A stretch of DNA of 64,000 nucleotides from CAVPJC01 sp963705155. Its GTDB lineage: Bacteria > Chloroflexota > Anaerolineae > Anaerolineales > UBA4823. The notes beneath the pieces are model-generated. The model did no database searches. It saw only the letters and a list, made by a program, of their open reading frames with translations, and had not been told where the DNA came from. Position 1 is the first letter of the stretch, and every line of letters starts with the position of its first letter. A program made the translations under genes and the position numbers. The stretch spans positions 124,001 through 188,000 of the forward strand of contig CAVPJC010000018.1 in assembly GCA_963705155.1 (NCBI GenBank), written 5' to 3'. Of the stretch, positions 10,374 to 20,023 are shown piece by piece.

Positions 10374-11969
10374 CTACACCCGCACCTGCCTGCCCCGCCA
10401 ATATGCGGCGAGCAGCAGCAGCCCGGCGGCTGCCAGCAGGTAGACCTGCGGGGCGCCGGTTGTGAAGTCCATCCCCGGCGTCTTTTGCAGCGGGCCGACG
10501 TACCACCAGATCAGGTAGACCACCTCAAAGACCCGGCTGCCGGAGGAGAAGACGCCCAGCGCCAGAGCCAGGCTGGGGACAAAGACGACTGCGCCCACCC
10601 ACCCGGCCAGCGCGGTCAGGTCGCGGTTTGACAGGAAAAATGCGGCCGCGCCAATGCCAAACAGCGCCGTCGCCAGGACGCCGGCCAGCCAGGCAGCCGG
10701 AAGCTGGCGCAGCACCGGGCGCGTCGAAGAGAAGACCATCTGGGCGGTGTTATTCCTGCGCTCGCGGTTGCCCATCTCAGACCAGATGGCCAACGGCAAC
10801 AGCCACAGGCCGGGTATCAGGTATATCCTGGTTATCTCAGTCGGGCTGGTGAAGACGGCGATAACCAACCCGGCAGCGATCGCCCACCACCACCAGCGGC
10901 GGCCGTTGAGCAGCATGCGCAGCTCGGCGAACAGCACCCCCAGGAAGGGGTTGACCCCGGCCAGCTTTGAGACGAGCGGCGAGAAGCTCGGCAGGGCGAT
11001 GCGGGGCGCTTTTTCCCGTGATGCAATTGGCTTGCCTTCTTTCGCTTCCCCGGCTTTTGCCCGCTTTAGCCTCAGCCCGTCCCGCGAGGGATCGAAGCGT
11101 GCGAACCACACCGCCGAGAGCAGGATCAGCCCCAGACCTAAGACTGCCCACAGCCACTGGCCACCGACAATGCCGGGGGTCCAGTCCAATCCGGGCCAGT
11201 TGAAGACCTTAAATTGCGTGTCGCCGGCGAGGCCAGCCTGAAGGCCCATCATGCCAATCGATTCGTTGGGAAATGCTGCCTCGGCACCCGCAGTTAAGGA
11301 GACCCGAAAAAGGTTGGCGCCCGTCGGGTCTTTGAGCGAGGGCAGCAGCATGCCTCCCAGGAGCGCCACTATCATTCCGAAGAGCCACATGAAAAAGTAC
11401 ACCGCGTTGCCCACCGCCCCCCGCAGACCGGGCACGGTCTCGAACACCACCGCCAGCGCGGCGATCAGCGCCATGCAGGGCAGCGCGACAGCCAGGAACG
11501 GCATCAGCAGGGCGCCCAGGTCCAGGGCGGCTTCGCTCTGGAACAGCACCATGATCACCGCCGCCACCGCCAGGATCAGCACCAGCAAGAAGAGCACCAG
11601 GCAGTTGCTGATCCATTTCCCAACCAGGTACGCTGACCGGCTAACCGGGGTGGCAGCGATGATCTGTCCCACGCCGGTGCGGATGTCGCGCTGGATGCAG
11701 TCGTTGACCAGGTAGAAGCCGAACAGGCCCAGTACCAGGTTCGTCACCAGCACGGTCATCGTGCCAATCCAGGCCGAGTTGAGTTCGCCCCGGTAGCTGG
11801 GCGTCAGCAGGTTCAGGTCGCCCGGTAGCAAGTACAGGAACCACTTGCCGTTATTGACCAGCACGCCCAGGTAGATGACGACTGCCAGGGTCAGCAAAAA
11901 GCTGTATCGCCGGGCGCGCTCGTAGAAATCAGCCAGAGCCAAATGATAGAGGAGGCGCATTGTGTTCAT
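10374..11969 (-). CDS. ABC-2 type transporter permease
   Basis: An intact 531-aa membrane permease with two halves of about six helices each, joined by a charged linker near residues 300-340. The N-terminus MNTMRLLYHLALADFYERAR, QRDIRTGVGQIIAATPVSR and the second-half LFAELRMLLNGRRWWWW are typical of ABC-2 permeases of the Gld/NatB type. Its start overlaps the ATPase gene by four bases (ATGA), so the two are translationally coupled. The cargo is not evident. With the CPBP protease upstream, peptide export or self-protection is a reasonable inference. Confidence 0.88.
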   Translation of the reverse strand: MNTMRLLYHLALADFYERARRYSFLLTLAVVIYLGVLVNNGKWFLYLLPGDLNLLTPSYRGELNSAWIGTMTVLVTNLVLGLFGFYLVNDCIQRDIRTGVGQIIAATPVSRSAYLVGKWISNCLVLFLLVLILAVAAVIMVLFQSEAALDLGALLMPFLAVALPCMALIAALAVVFETVPGLRGAVGNAVYFFMWLFGMIVALLGGMLLPSLKDPTGANLFRVSLTAGAEAAFPNESIGMMGLQAGLAGDTQFKVFNWPGLDWTPGIVGGQWLWAVLGLGLILLSAVWFARFDPSRDGLRLKRAKAGEAKEGKPIASREKAPRIALPSFSPLVSKLAGVNPFLGVLFAELRMLLNGRRWWWWAIAAGLVIAVFTSPTEITRIYLIPGLWLLPLAIWSEMGNRERRNNTAQMVFSSTRPVLRQLPAAWLAGVLATALFGIGAAAFFLSNRDLTALAGWVGAVVFVPSLALALGVFSSGSRVFEVVYLIWWYVGPLQKTPGMDFTTGAPQVYLLAAAGLLLLAAYWRGRQVRV

Positions 11970-12877
11970 GCTAACGCTCCCTGGCGCGCCGTCTCCTGAC
12001 GGACCGCCACCATCGAAAGGTAAACATCTTCCAGGTTGGGTACCACCGGCTGAGCGCCCGGGCAGGGCCGGCTCTCGGAAACTGCCCGCACCTCAATCCC
12101 CTCCATGCGCCGGAGTGTGCCGCTGACCAGGTACTGCTGTTTGAGCGCAGGCAGCTCCTGGCTGGCGACCATCCATTCCCACACCGAGCCTTCCATCTGC
12201 TTGAGCAGCTGCTCCGGGCGGGCGCGGGCTTTCAAGCGCCCCTTGTGGATGATGGCGATATCCGTGGCGGTCGATTCCACGTCTGAGACGATGTGCGTGG
12301 AGAGGATGACAATCCGCTCGCCGGACAGATCTGAGAGCAGGTTGCGGAAGCGCACCCGCTCCTCGGGGTCCAGCCCCACGGTCGGCTCGTCCACAATCAA
12401 GAGCTGCGGGTCGTTGAGCAGCGCCTGGGCGATGCCCACGCGCTGGCGCATTCCGCCGGAATAACCGCCCAGCGGCCGGCGGGCGGCCTCGCGCAGGTTG
12501 ACCAGGTCCAGCAGGTCGGATATTTTCCGGCGGGCCTTTTCGCCGCTCATGCCCTTGATGGCCGCCATGTATTCGAGGAACTCCTGGGCCGAAAGATTGG
12601 GGTAGACGCCGAAGTCCTGCGGCAGGTAGCCCAGCACCGAGCGCAGCGCCTCCGGGTCTTTGACCACATCCCGGCCGTTCCACAGAACAGTCCCTTCGGT
12701 GGGTTTGGTGATGGTTGCCAGCATGCGCATCAGGGTCGATTTGCCCGCCCCGTTGGGGCCTAGCAGCCCGAGGATGCCAGGGGTCAGCTTCAGGTTGAAG
12801 TCCACCAGGGCCTGCACCCCTTTGTAGGCTTTGCTCAGGCTGCGAGTCTCAAGCACCAAAGAATTAGATGTATCCAT
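11966..12877 (-). CDS. ABC transporter ATP-binding protein
   Basis: A 303-aa nucleotide-binding subunit. Walker A GPNGAGKST, Q-loop YLPQDFGVYPNL, signature YSGGMRQRVGIAQ, Walker B LLIVDEPTVGLD and the switch histidine in LSTHIV are all present. A C-terminal extension of about 90 residues follows, as in NatA/CcmA-type exporters. The start at 12877 has AAAGGAG seven bases upstream; the longer reading from 12919 lacks such a site. It is coupled to the permease at 10374-11969. Confidence 0.92.
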   Translation of the reverse strand: MDTSNSLVLETRSLSKAYKGVQALVDFNLKLTPGILGLLGPNGAGKSTLMRMLATITKPTEGTVLWNGRDVVKDPEALRSVLGYLPQDFGVYPNLSAQEFLEYMAAIKGMSGEKARRKISDLLDLVNLREAARRPLGGYSGGMRQRVGIAQALLNDPQLLIVDEPTVGLDPEERVRFRNLLSDLSGERIVILSTHIVSDVESTATDIAIIHKGRLKARARPEQLLKQMEGSVWEWMVASQELPALKQQYLVSGTLRRMEGIEVRAVSESRPCPGAQPVVPNLEDVYLSMVAVRQETARQGALA

Positions 12878-12890
12878 TTTTTTACTCCTT

Positions 12891-14071
12891 TCAAGAAGCG
12901 ATACCAGGCGAAGATTCAACAGCAGTTCTCTCCGCTGCTCGTGAATTACCGGACAAGGCTATGCCTGCCAATGCCGGCTCAGGTTGGGGCAGGTTGCCGC
13001 CTTTCTCCCGCCAGATGGGATCGCGGAGGATGAAAAAGGCGATGACAGCCACAGTGGCGATCCCGTAGATGCCGTTGAAGAAGGTGAAGACCCTGTCGTA
13101 CGGCATGAAGCCCATCTCCACGATAGGTGCCATAATCACATTACCAACGGCGTGCAGGAAGGCCGCCAGCAGGACGCTGCCCGATTTGAGCACAACGTAA
13201 CCCAGGACGATCCCTTCGGCAGTGCACCAGAGCACCATCAGCAGCAACCCGAGCAGCGGATAGCCCGGATAATTCCAGCCCATGAGGATGACCGGCCAGT
13301 GGTAGGCTCCCCAAATCAGGCCCAGCAGGAGGGCGCCACGCATCCGGCCCAGCTTGAACAGCTCGCTCTGCAGATACCCCCGCCAGCCGTATTCCTCGCC
13401 GAATAGGTTGACGATACTAAGAACCGACCCAAGCAGCACTATCCCCCCGGATTTAAGTATCGTGTACAGATACGGATTGAAGCCCTGCGGAGCAGGGCCT
13501 GGCACCATTTTAGAAGGGCCCAGGCCGAACACGGCATTGAGCGCCGTCTGAGAAACATAAAAGGCAACATATGCCAGGCCAAAGAGCAGCCAGTAGCGCC
13601 AATTGCCACCGGAAAGCCAGACGCGAGCCATCGCCTCACGACCAAATGCCAAGCGGAGCACGATGAGCAGGAGCAGCCCCGCAACCATCACCAGCTGGGG
13701 GGCGATGGTGACCAGCTTGATCATTTGATCTGTTGGAACCAGCCAGATGCTAATCACGCCGATGGCGATGATCGCGTATACAGCAGGAAGAAGTAGTGGA
13801 ACCAGCGCCCCCGCCCGGCAGGCCGCTTGTAGAAGATGGAGCTCTCGGGGAAGAAAAACAGCCCCAGCAGGATGGCGCTGAAGGCGGGCATCATCCCCGT
13901 CAGCCATATGGCGTTGTACCATCCCGGGCTGGTAAGACCACCGCGCAGGTAGATGGCCAGGTCGATCAGGTAGGTCAGGCCGAAGGTGAGGCCGAGAAAC
14001 CAGTAGACGCCTTTCTTGTCAAACATGGGAAACTCCTTGCTTTGATTTTCAAGTGCAGATTGGATGTTCAT
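12891..14071 (-). CDS. CPBP family intramembrane glutamic endopeptidase (one frameshift)
   Basis: A membrane protease of the CAAX/Abi (CPBP) family, about 393 aa with eight or so helices. The catalytic motifs are EEYGWRGYL, then a GLIWGAYHWP histidine motif and FLHAVGN. The start at 14071 has a strong AGGAGG site. One frameshift near 13790 separates the first 100 residues. The gene lies 13 bases upstream of the ABC ATPase. CPBP proteins next to ABC exporters are often tied to bacteriocin immunity or peptide maturation; that role is inferred here. Confidence 0.88.
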
Positions 14072-14084
14072 TGCTAACCTCCTC

Positions 14085-14509
14085 TTACGTGATCAGGCTG
14101 AACTCCTCGAAAGCTATCCAGCCCGGCCGGTCCGTGATCTTATCCAGTGCAACGTGGATCACGCCGATCTTTTGCGCAGATGCAAACTCGACCAGCAGAA
14201 CCTGTTGTTTTGCAGACCCAGTGGTTGTACTGGTCCTCGGTCAACTGGAGCCTGGGCTGCATCTCTTTCAAGGTGTGCGACAGATCTTCATTCGCACCGA
14301 TTGGTTATGGACAGAACGCGAACGACGGTGGCTTTTACACGCAGGGTGCAGTCATCCTTACCCCTCAGAAAATACAGGCTGTCGCCCGGGCTTACCGGTT
14401 GGGTAGCGACCCGGGCTGGATCGAATTCTTTTACGAGCATGCATTTTATGCCGCTCAGGATCTTCTCCAGCTCGCCGGCCTGTGCATCCAGAAGTACCAG
14501 ATAATTCAT
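14085..14509 (-). CDS. ASCH/PUA-like small protein (two frameshifts)
   Basis: Reconstructed to about 141 aa. It opens MNYLVLLDAQAGELEKILSG, passes SPGDSLYFLRGKDDCTLRV and ends at a stop at 14085-14087 after WIAFEEFSLIT. A lysine/glutamate-rich start, a SGIK motif and PGD-L-F resemble ASCH/PUA-fold RNA-binding domains, but the match is by eye. The start at 14509 has AAAGGA nine bases upstream. Frameshifts lie near 14290 and 14215. It is the first gene of the CPBP-ABC row. Confidence 0.55.
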
Positions 14510-14549
14510 TGAAATCATTCCTTTGTGTGAAGTATCTTCCTACGCTTTC

Positions 14550-14595
14550 AGGATAAAAGAAAAACTCCCCGGGCGCATCCTTCCGCCGGGGAGTT
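14550..14595 (-). terminator. Rho-independent terminator of the response-regulator gene
   Basis: AACTCCCCGG at 14563-14572 pairs perfectly with CCGGGGAGTT at 14586-14595. On the minus strand the stem is followed by TTTTTCTTTT. It lies 75 bases after the stop of the regulator at 14671 and closes the two-component operon. Confidence 0.9.
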
Positions 14596-14670
14596 GAGAG
14601 GTATCCTTTGGATTGAATTTCTTTTTTATACCAAAGGTAGGATTTCTTATACTAAAGTAGAATACTCTGT

Positions 14671-15315
14671 TTACAGAGAAACGATTTTATGCTTGATTGC
14701 ATAAGCGCTTGCTTCTGCCCGGCTGGAGACCTGCAGCTTGGAGAGGATGCTGCTGATGTGGGCTTTCACCGTGGCGACGCTGATGACCATGGCATCTGCG
14801 ATCTGCTGGTTGCTGTTTCCCTGCACAACCAGATTCAATACTTCTCGCTCGCGTTCCGTAAGGTCGTACAAAGGCTGCTTGGATGGACGAGTTGCCTGGA
14901 CAAGCACCCTGGCGGCTTCGGGGGAAAGCGTCGATCTGCCCGAAGCCGCGTCTCGGATGGCCTTCGCCAGCTCATCGGCAGTGACGTTCTTGAGCAAATA
15001 GCTGATCGCTCCCGCTGCCAGCACGCCGTGCACAAGCTGCTCTTCTTCGAAGCTGGTCATGGCGATGATCTTAATCTCCGGGTAGTCATTCAAAATTGCC
15101 CGTGTGGCGGCGATGCCATCCATTCCCGGCATCATCAGATCCATCAAGATCACATCCGGCTGCTTGATATGGCAAAGGTTGAGAGCTTCCAGGCCATTTT
15201 TTGCTTCACCCACCAGCTCCAGATCCTCATAGGCCCTCAGAAAAGTAGCCAGACCGCTGCGCACCACAGCATGGTCATCAACCAGCATCACCTGGATCGT
15301 CCGAGAATCATCCAT
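14671..15315 (-). CDS. NarL/FixJ-family response regulator
   Basis: An intact 214-aa regulator. The receiver domain occupies residues 8-125, with VDDHAVVRSG acidic residues, phospho-acceptor Asp in VILMDLMMPGMDG, the TSFEEE switch and the LLKNVT lysine. The LuxR-type helix-turn-helix is at residues 150-210 (LTEREREVLNLVVQGNSNQQIADAM). Its start overlaps the end of the sensor kinase by eight bases, so it is the cognate partner. A clear terminator follows. Confidence 0.95.
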   Translation of the reverse strand: MDDSRTIQVMLVDDHAVVRSGLATFLRAYEDLELVGEAKNGLEALNLCHIKQPDVILMDLMMPGMDGIAATRAILNDYPEIKIIAMTSFEEEQLVHGVLAAGAISYLLKNVTADELAKAIRDAASGRSTLSPEAARVLVQATRPSKQPLYDLTEREREVLNLVVQGNSNQQIADAMVISVATVKAHISSILSKLQVSSRAEASAYAIKHKIVSL

Positions 15316-17610
15316 TGGTACCTTCCTTTCTTACTGGCTGCCAGTCCAGCTCAACGCTTGTACCCGTGCCTATCTGGCTATCAATCGTCAGGCTGGCTCC
15401 AATCGAGGCCGCCCGCTCACGCATAATCGCCATCCCCAGGTGGTCAGGGGTGATCGAGGCAGGGTCAAAACCCAGCCCATCATCTGTGATTCTCAATTTC
15501 AAATGACCGGGCTGGCATTCCAGACGGAGCTCAACTTGCCGGGCGCCCGAATGTTTGGCGATATTGTTGAGCGCCTCCTGGGCAACCCGGTAAAAAACAA
15601 GCTTGACTTCATGGGCCAGCTCGCAATCCCCCTGGATATCCACGGAAACCGGTACACGCACGCGGCCGATAAAGGCATCGGCCAGCTGGGTAAGAAGGGA
15701 TTTGATATCCGTCCGTTCCAGAGATTCGGGGCGCATCTCCAACAACAATGTCCTCATCTCTGCCAGCGCGCCGCGCGTCAACTGGCGCAGCTCGTCCAGG
15801 TTCTGCAATCCTTCTTCGGGGCTGCGTTTCCAGATTCGGGGTATTACATCAGCAATCAAGTTGGCAGAAAACAGGGTTTGCGTGACTGCATCGTGCAGCT
15901 CGCGCGCCAGGCGGTGCCGTTCGGCTGCTGCGGCTGCCTGTTCCGCCTGTTCGTATAAGTTGGCGATCTCCATGGCGACACCGATTTGTTGGCCGATGGA
16001 GTTGAGTAAAGACGATTCTTCGGCGGATAAGCGGCTGGATGCGCGCCTGGCAAGGGTGAAGAAACCCAAATCACGTCCCTTGGTTGAGAGCGGGACATAG
16101 ACGAGCGCCTGGAAGCCGGATTGAGTAACTCGCGGTGCAGGTGCTCCTCCTGCACCGCATTGACATCAAATTCCACAAGGTCGGATGGATGACCGGCGCT
16201 GCCGGCCTGGTCCTTCATGGGGCAGGCGCCAGCCAGAGCCAGGGCGACCGCACGCTCGAAACCCCGGTGCGCAACAAGCAGCGGCGCCATCGGATCAGAA
16301 TGAAGGTGAACGCGGCCGCCGCCTCAAAATCCATTTGCTTGACGATGATCTTCAGCGCTTCCTCGAGAATTTCATGCGTATCCAGAGAGCGGCTGGCTAC
16401 CGAGAGGATGGCGTTCATAATCGCCAGCGCGTGCGTGCGGCCGGCAACTTTTTTTTCCAGCGTAGAATAGGGATCTTCCAACCTGGCCGACATCACGTTG
16501 AATTGGTCCGCCAGGGTTTCAATCTCATCGCCCGTTTTGACTTCAATCTGGTGCTTAAACTGCCCCGCGGTCATTTGCTCGGAAGCCCGGATCAACTTCT
16601 TGATTGGATCCGTGATGTGCCTGACGCCGTAAGCGGTCAACAGGACCGGCACGATCACGCCCAACGCCAGCAGGAGGTACAGGAGCTGCCGGTAGGGCAG
16701 CGAAGGCCGCATGATCTCGTCCAGGCTCTGCTCTTTAATCGAGAATCCAGCGCAATTTATCCGTAACCACATTAGCCAACGGGTAATAACTGATGACCGC
16801 ATCGCCGGTCGTTTTGTTGTACCGGATGGTCATTTTTTGATCCTGAAGAAGCTGTTGAATGTACACTTCCCGGGAGATATCTCTACCTACCTGGGATGGA
16901 TCGGGCGAGAAAACAATGTGCCGATTGCCATCGAGGATATACACATCTGAACCCAGGTCCAGACCTATCAAAGTTTTGTAGAGAACGCCCTGAGTTGTTG
17001 GTCCGATCGCCAGGCAGTAATAGCCCGCTCCGATGAATTCTCGCCGGGTGTTGTGCATGGGCCAGGTGGCGCAAATAATTTGCCGATTATCTGGGCCGAT
17101 AGCTCGGATATCTGTGACGGGGCTTGAGCCTGGAGGGTTATCTGCAAGATAACGAAACTGAGGCGTGTCAGACCAGTCCTGTCCAATCAGATCGGGCTGC
17201 GGGGGCCGGGTTTTAAATATCTTTCCGTGTTGATCCAGAAAATAAATCCCCCCATCCAATGTGTCCAGACCCTGCGCCTGGTCAAGGATATTCTGAGCCC
17301 GGACTTCCGGCGGCTTTTCATAATCAATATCGATGCTAAGAATGATCGGACGGATGATCTCATTGAAGAGGTTAGCCAACGCGGTATGGGCTTCAACCGC
17401 TTTCGATTGTGCAATTGCCCAATCCTGCTCGATCGCCAGATCCCCGAGCACTTTTTGGTAGGAGTAAAAAGTGAACCAGGCCACCGCAGAAAGGATGATC
17501 ACCGTGGGCACGAAAGACCAGGCGATGATTTTGGTTCGCAGGCTGTTCCACCAGCTCTTTTTCTGCTTTATTCCTGTGTCAGCGTTGATGGGAGCAGAGA
17601 AATCATTCAT
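15308..17610 (-). pseudogene. Sensor histidine kinase, dCache-HAMP-GAF-HisKA_3 (frameshifted)
   Basis: A membrane sensor of about 767 aa. It has an N-terminal helix near residues 30-50, an extracellular Cache-like domain at 60-290 (GGIYFLDQHGKIF ... VYILDGNRHIVFS), a second helix, HAMP (HITDPIKKLIRASEQMTAG), a GAF region, the phospho-acceptor histidine in ERHRLARELHDAVTQ, and HATPase motifs AQEALNNIAKHSGA and ITDDGLGFD. Breaks fall near 16740-16800, 16300 and 16080. It pairs with the NarL regulator downstream. The Cache domain suggests a small extracellular ligand. Confidence 0.9.
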
Positions 17611-17713
17611 TTCATCCCCGTTTCCATTACTCGTAAATGGGGGTTTCTCTTCCCTTCATCATAGCATAATTTTTCCTCAGACGTTACTGCGACTTCCAGT
17701 CCTGTCTGTACAT

Positions 17714-17768
17714 CCTGGTTTTACCAGGCAGCTTCCCAAAGGTGCTTTCTGCGGCCTCTGGGAAGCTG
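17714..17768 (-). terminator. Possible paired hairpins after the 153-aa membrane protein
   Basis: Two stems lie in the gap: CCTGG/CCAGG around TTTTA at 17714-17728, and CAGCTTCCCA (17729-17738) with TGGGAAGCTG (17759-17768). They sit between the stop at 17816 and the kinase start at 17610. No long U-run is present, so termination is likely but not certain. Confidence 0.4.
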
Positions 17769-17815
17769 GCATGGATTTGGACGGTCACCGGGGCGCACGA
17801 ACCCCGCTAAAGCGG

Positions 17816-18277
17816 TCAGGGTGCTGCCGGTGAGGGCTGTTTGATCAGCTTTGCAGGGCGCTCCTGGATCAGGCCGCGCACGAAGATGAGCGTTCCAAGA
17901 ACGAACCCCAGTGTCTCGATAAGGGAGGCGGCATAACTACCCAATCCGCCCTGGATCGACAGGAGAATCAGCATTGAGCGGCCGATGCCGCCAAACAGCC
18001 CCGCAATCACAAATGACCAGCTTGAGATTGCCATTTGCCGCCTGGTCAGGTTCAACCGGTCGATGCAGAAGCCGAAGAAGAAATTGACGAAAGCCAGGAA
18101 GACGCCATACGCATGAATCACCTTCCAGGCCTGGTATTGCGCGGCGGTGAACATCGAACCCCCCAGAAAATCCACGGTCAGGGGAATGCCAACCAGGACG
18201 CCAAGGATCAGAAATAATCCGATGCCAAAGGCGATGTTCTTCCTGCCCAAATTTGCATCTGCATAAATCTTGTTCAT
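17816..18277 (-). CDS. Unnamed four-helix membrane protein
   Basis: An intact 153-aa protein with about four hydrophobic segments (residues 15-38, 48-70, 82-105, 118-138). The N-terminus is MNKIYADANLGRKNIAFGIG, and a short Pro-rich tail follows. I recognise no family. It lies 39 bases downstream of the first C_GCAxxG_C_C protein on the same strand, so the two are probably co-transcribed. Confidence 0.7.
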   Translation of the reverse strand: MNKIYADANLGRKNIAFGIGLFLILGVLVGIPLTVDFLGGSMFTAAQYQAWKVIHAYGVFLAFVNFFFGFCIDRLNLTRRQMAISSWSFVIAGLFGGIGRSMLILLSIQGGLGSYAASLIETLGFVLGTLIFVRGLIQERPAKLIKQPSPAAP

Positions 18278-18316
18278 CTTTCACTCCTTTTATCTTTATT
18301 ACTTAACGTTTCTCGC

Positions 18317-19276
18317 TCAGGTGAGCATCATCTGCACTTTCTCAGCGACCTTTATCGCGATTGTCCTGCACATTTTGATCTGATCACCCTCAATGTAATT
18401 GGACACGCCCGTGGGGGTGGAAAAATCGCATCCGGTGATTGCCTGGCACTGGGTGCTGCCGAACTCTTTCACAAACCACCTCGACAACCGGTAGCCGCGG
18501 TTCATGCTCCGGTTGAATTTATTAACCTTTTCGTCAAAGGCATTTCCGCCAGCGGTCATGATGGCGAGCAACCGGATGACGCGTGGAATGCTGTTTTCGA
18601 TTTCTCCGGCCCGCAGGCCGAATGCCATCACACCGGCAGCGAAGGCGCTGCAGGTCTTTCCCATGAATAACGTCCCGCCCATAAAAGCCGAAACGGCATC
18701 GAATAGCTCCCGGTGTTCGGTTGGGGTGTACCCGAGATGAGTGAGAACAGCCCGGGCGCAGTGGAAATCATTTTCGACCAGATGTGAGTACAGGGTGGAG
18801 TAACCTGCCCTTCGTGCCCCTGAAATGGCTTCCGTGTGGTTGCCATCCTGGGCAGCCATAAAAAGCTCTGGTGAGCGCGTGACCGGCGGGATGCAATGCA
18901 AGGGGAAGCGGTCCTTCCCGCGGATCTCCTTGCACTGAAGCGTCTTGTGGCACGAGAGAAAATTCTGGCAAAGCGCATGCCCCTTGTCGAAGATCACCGG
19001 GAGGCCGCGATCGAGCTCGCGCAGCCCACAGCGAATGCCCAACAACGCCAGGGGTGAGGTGACCGCGCCGCATTCGAATCCGGTGTTGCCGATGCCTCCC
19101 GGCATTCCGGCGCTGAGCCTGACCAACCATTCCTTGTCTGCCGCCGAAATATCCAGAATGGTCTGCATCGCAGCCGGAGCGCAGTGGCCCATCCTCAAGA
19201 TGTTGGCGAAAGCCCGTCCCCGGTATGCCCAATTGGGATCCGGTTCAGATTTATGAGGGTGATTTTGATTTTCCAT
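18317..19276 (-). CDS. C_GCAxxG_C_C family redox protein (large form)
   Basis: A 319-aa cysteine-rich protein. Motifs typical of the family appear in both halves: MGHCAPAAMQTIL, GNTGFECGAVTSPLALLGI and a CHKTLQC-type pair in the first, and GKTCSAFAAGVMAFGL, TQCQAITGCDFS and MCRTIA in the second. This suggests an internal duplication of the roughly 150-aa unit seen at 21276. The family is predicted to be redox-active or metal-binding; no reaction is established. The start at 19276 follows AAAGGAAC; a start at 19297 has no better site. Confidence 0.8.
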   Translation of the reverse strand: MENQNHPHKSEPDPNWAYRGRAFANILRMGHCAPAAMQTILDISAADKEWLVRLSAGMPGGIGNTGFECGAVTSPLALLGIRCGLRELDRGLPVIFDKGHALCQNFLSCHKTLQCKEIRGKDRFPLHCIPPVTRSPELFMAAQDGNHTEAISGARRAGYSTLYSHLVENDFHCARAVLTHLGYTPTEHRELFDAVSAFMGGTLFMGKTCSAFAAGVMAFGLRAGEIENSIPRVIRLLAIMTAGGNAFDEKVNKFNRSMNRGYRLSRWFVKEFGSTQCQAITGCDFSTPTGVSNYIEGDQIKMCRTIAIKVAEKVQMMLT

Positions 19277-19399
19277 CTGATGTTCCTTTCGACCCATCCA
19301 ACGATATCCGTCGGGATTTCGGTCGTTTAGCTGGTTGGTATCAAACTACCGGGTGCTGGCAAAGTAGGAGAAAGAGCGACCACTCCCCAGACAGGCGTC

Positions 19400-19747
19400 T
19401 TATTGTTGATCTTTCATGCGCAGGATTTCGCCGCCCAGCAGGAGCACACCCAGCGTGATCAACAAGATCGAAAATACCGGCAGCTCTACTGGCAGGCTCA
19501 AGAACGCCCCAGCCAATTCCAGCCCACCCCAAACCAACGCCAGGAAGCCGAGTATGGTCGTGAAGCCGCTGGTAGGGATTGCTTTCATTGACCGGACCAG
19601 GTTCAATCCGAGTAAAATCAGGCCAACGCCGATTGCCCCGACGCCTTCTGGAAGGGATCCGAACAGCTCGGTGATCCCCCACCAGATGAAGAACGCGCCC
19701 CAGGCGAATGTGTCGATTCTGCGATTGGATGTTTGTATCTTGTCCAT
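19400..19747 (-). CDS. Alternative product: four-helix membrane protein from an internal start
   Basis: ATG at 19747 (MDKIQTSNRRIDTFAWGAFF) has GGAGG four bases upstream, a stronger site than the outer start shows. The product would be 115 aa of hydrophobic helices with a charged end. Two-gene and fusion readings cannot be separated without homologues. Confidence 0.45.
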   Translation of the reverse strand: MDKIQTSNRRIDTFAWGAFFIWWGITELFGSLPEGVGAIGVGLILLGLNLVRSMKAIPTSGFTTILGFLALVWGGLELAGAFLSLPVELPVFSILLITLGVLLLGGEILRMKDQQ

Positions 19748-19999
19748 TGTGCCTCCGATGATCGGTTGGATTAAGATGTAGGTCAATTCTTGCGTTTCTT
19801 GGGTGGGGATCGGCTCGTGCGCCTTGCGCCCGTACACCCTTTCATATGCCTGGCAGAACGGGCACAACCCCTCAGTGAGGTTTTTTACACATGAGTACAT
19901 CAGCCCTTTCTGTTCCTGGCGAGCGATTTTGCAGCAGGGACAGTTCAGACACACCTGCGCCATCTCGCGGTCTTTATCGGTCACATTTCCATTTTCCAT
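19400..19999 (-). CDS. Cys-rich domain fused in frame to a four-helix membrane protein
   Basis: An open frame of 199 aa. Residues 16-60 are cysteine-rich (CLNCPCCK, then C-x14-C-x2-C style spacing to GLCPFCQAY), suggesting Zn or Fe-S binding. Residues 100-195 hold about four hydrophobic helices. An internal ATG at 19747, preceded by GGAGGCAC, would make the membrane half on its own, so this may be two genes whose stop codon is missing. It lies between small protein 2 and the large C_GCAxxG_C_C gene. Confidence 0.65.
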   Translation of the reverse strand: MENGNVTDKDREMAQVCLNCPCCKIARQEQKGLMYSCVKNLTEGLCPFCQAYERVYGRKAHEPIPTQETQELTYILIQPIIGGTMDKIQTSNRRIDTFAWGAFFIWWGITELFGSLPEGVGAIGVGLILLGLNLVRSMKAIPTSGFTTILGFLALVWGGLELAGAFLSLPVELPVFSILLITLGVLLLGGEILRMKDQQ

Positions 20000-20023
20000 C
20001 TTCTAGAACTCCTGTACTTTTAT

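Noticed and set aside
10628..12683. Many long frames opposite or shifted from the ABC permease and ATPase
   Set aside because: High-GC shadows with Arg/Ala/Gly-rich sequence; the two ABC genes account for all recognisable motifs.
14064..14512. Three overlapping plus-strand frames of 117-146 codons
   Set aside because: The minus strand carries a better protein (MNYLVLLDAQAGELEK and onward) with a ribosome-binding site and an end that abuts the CPBP gene.
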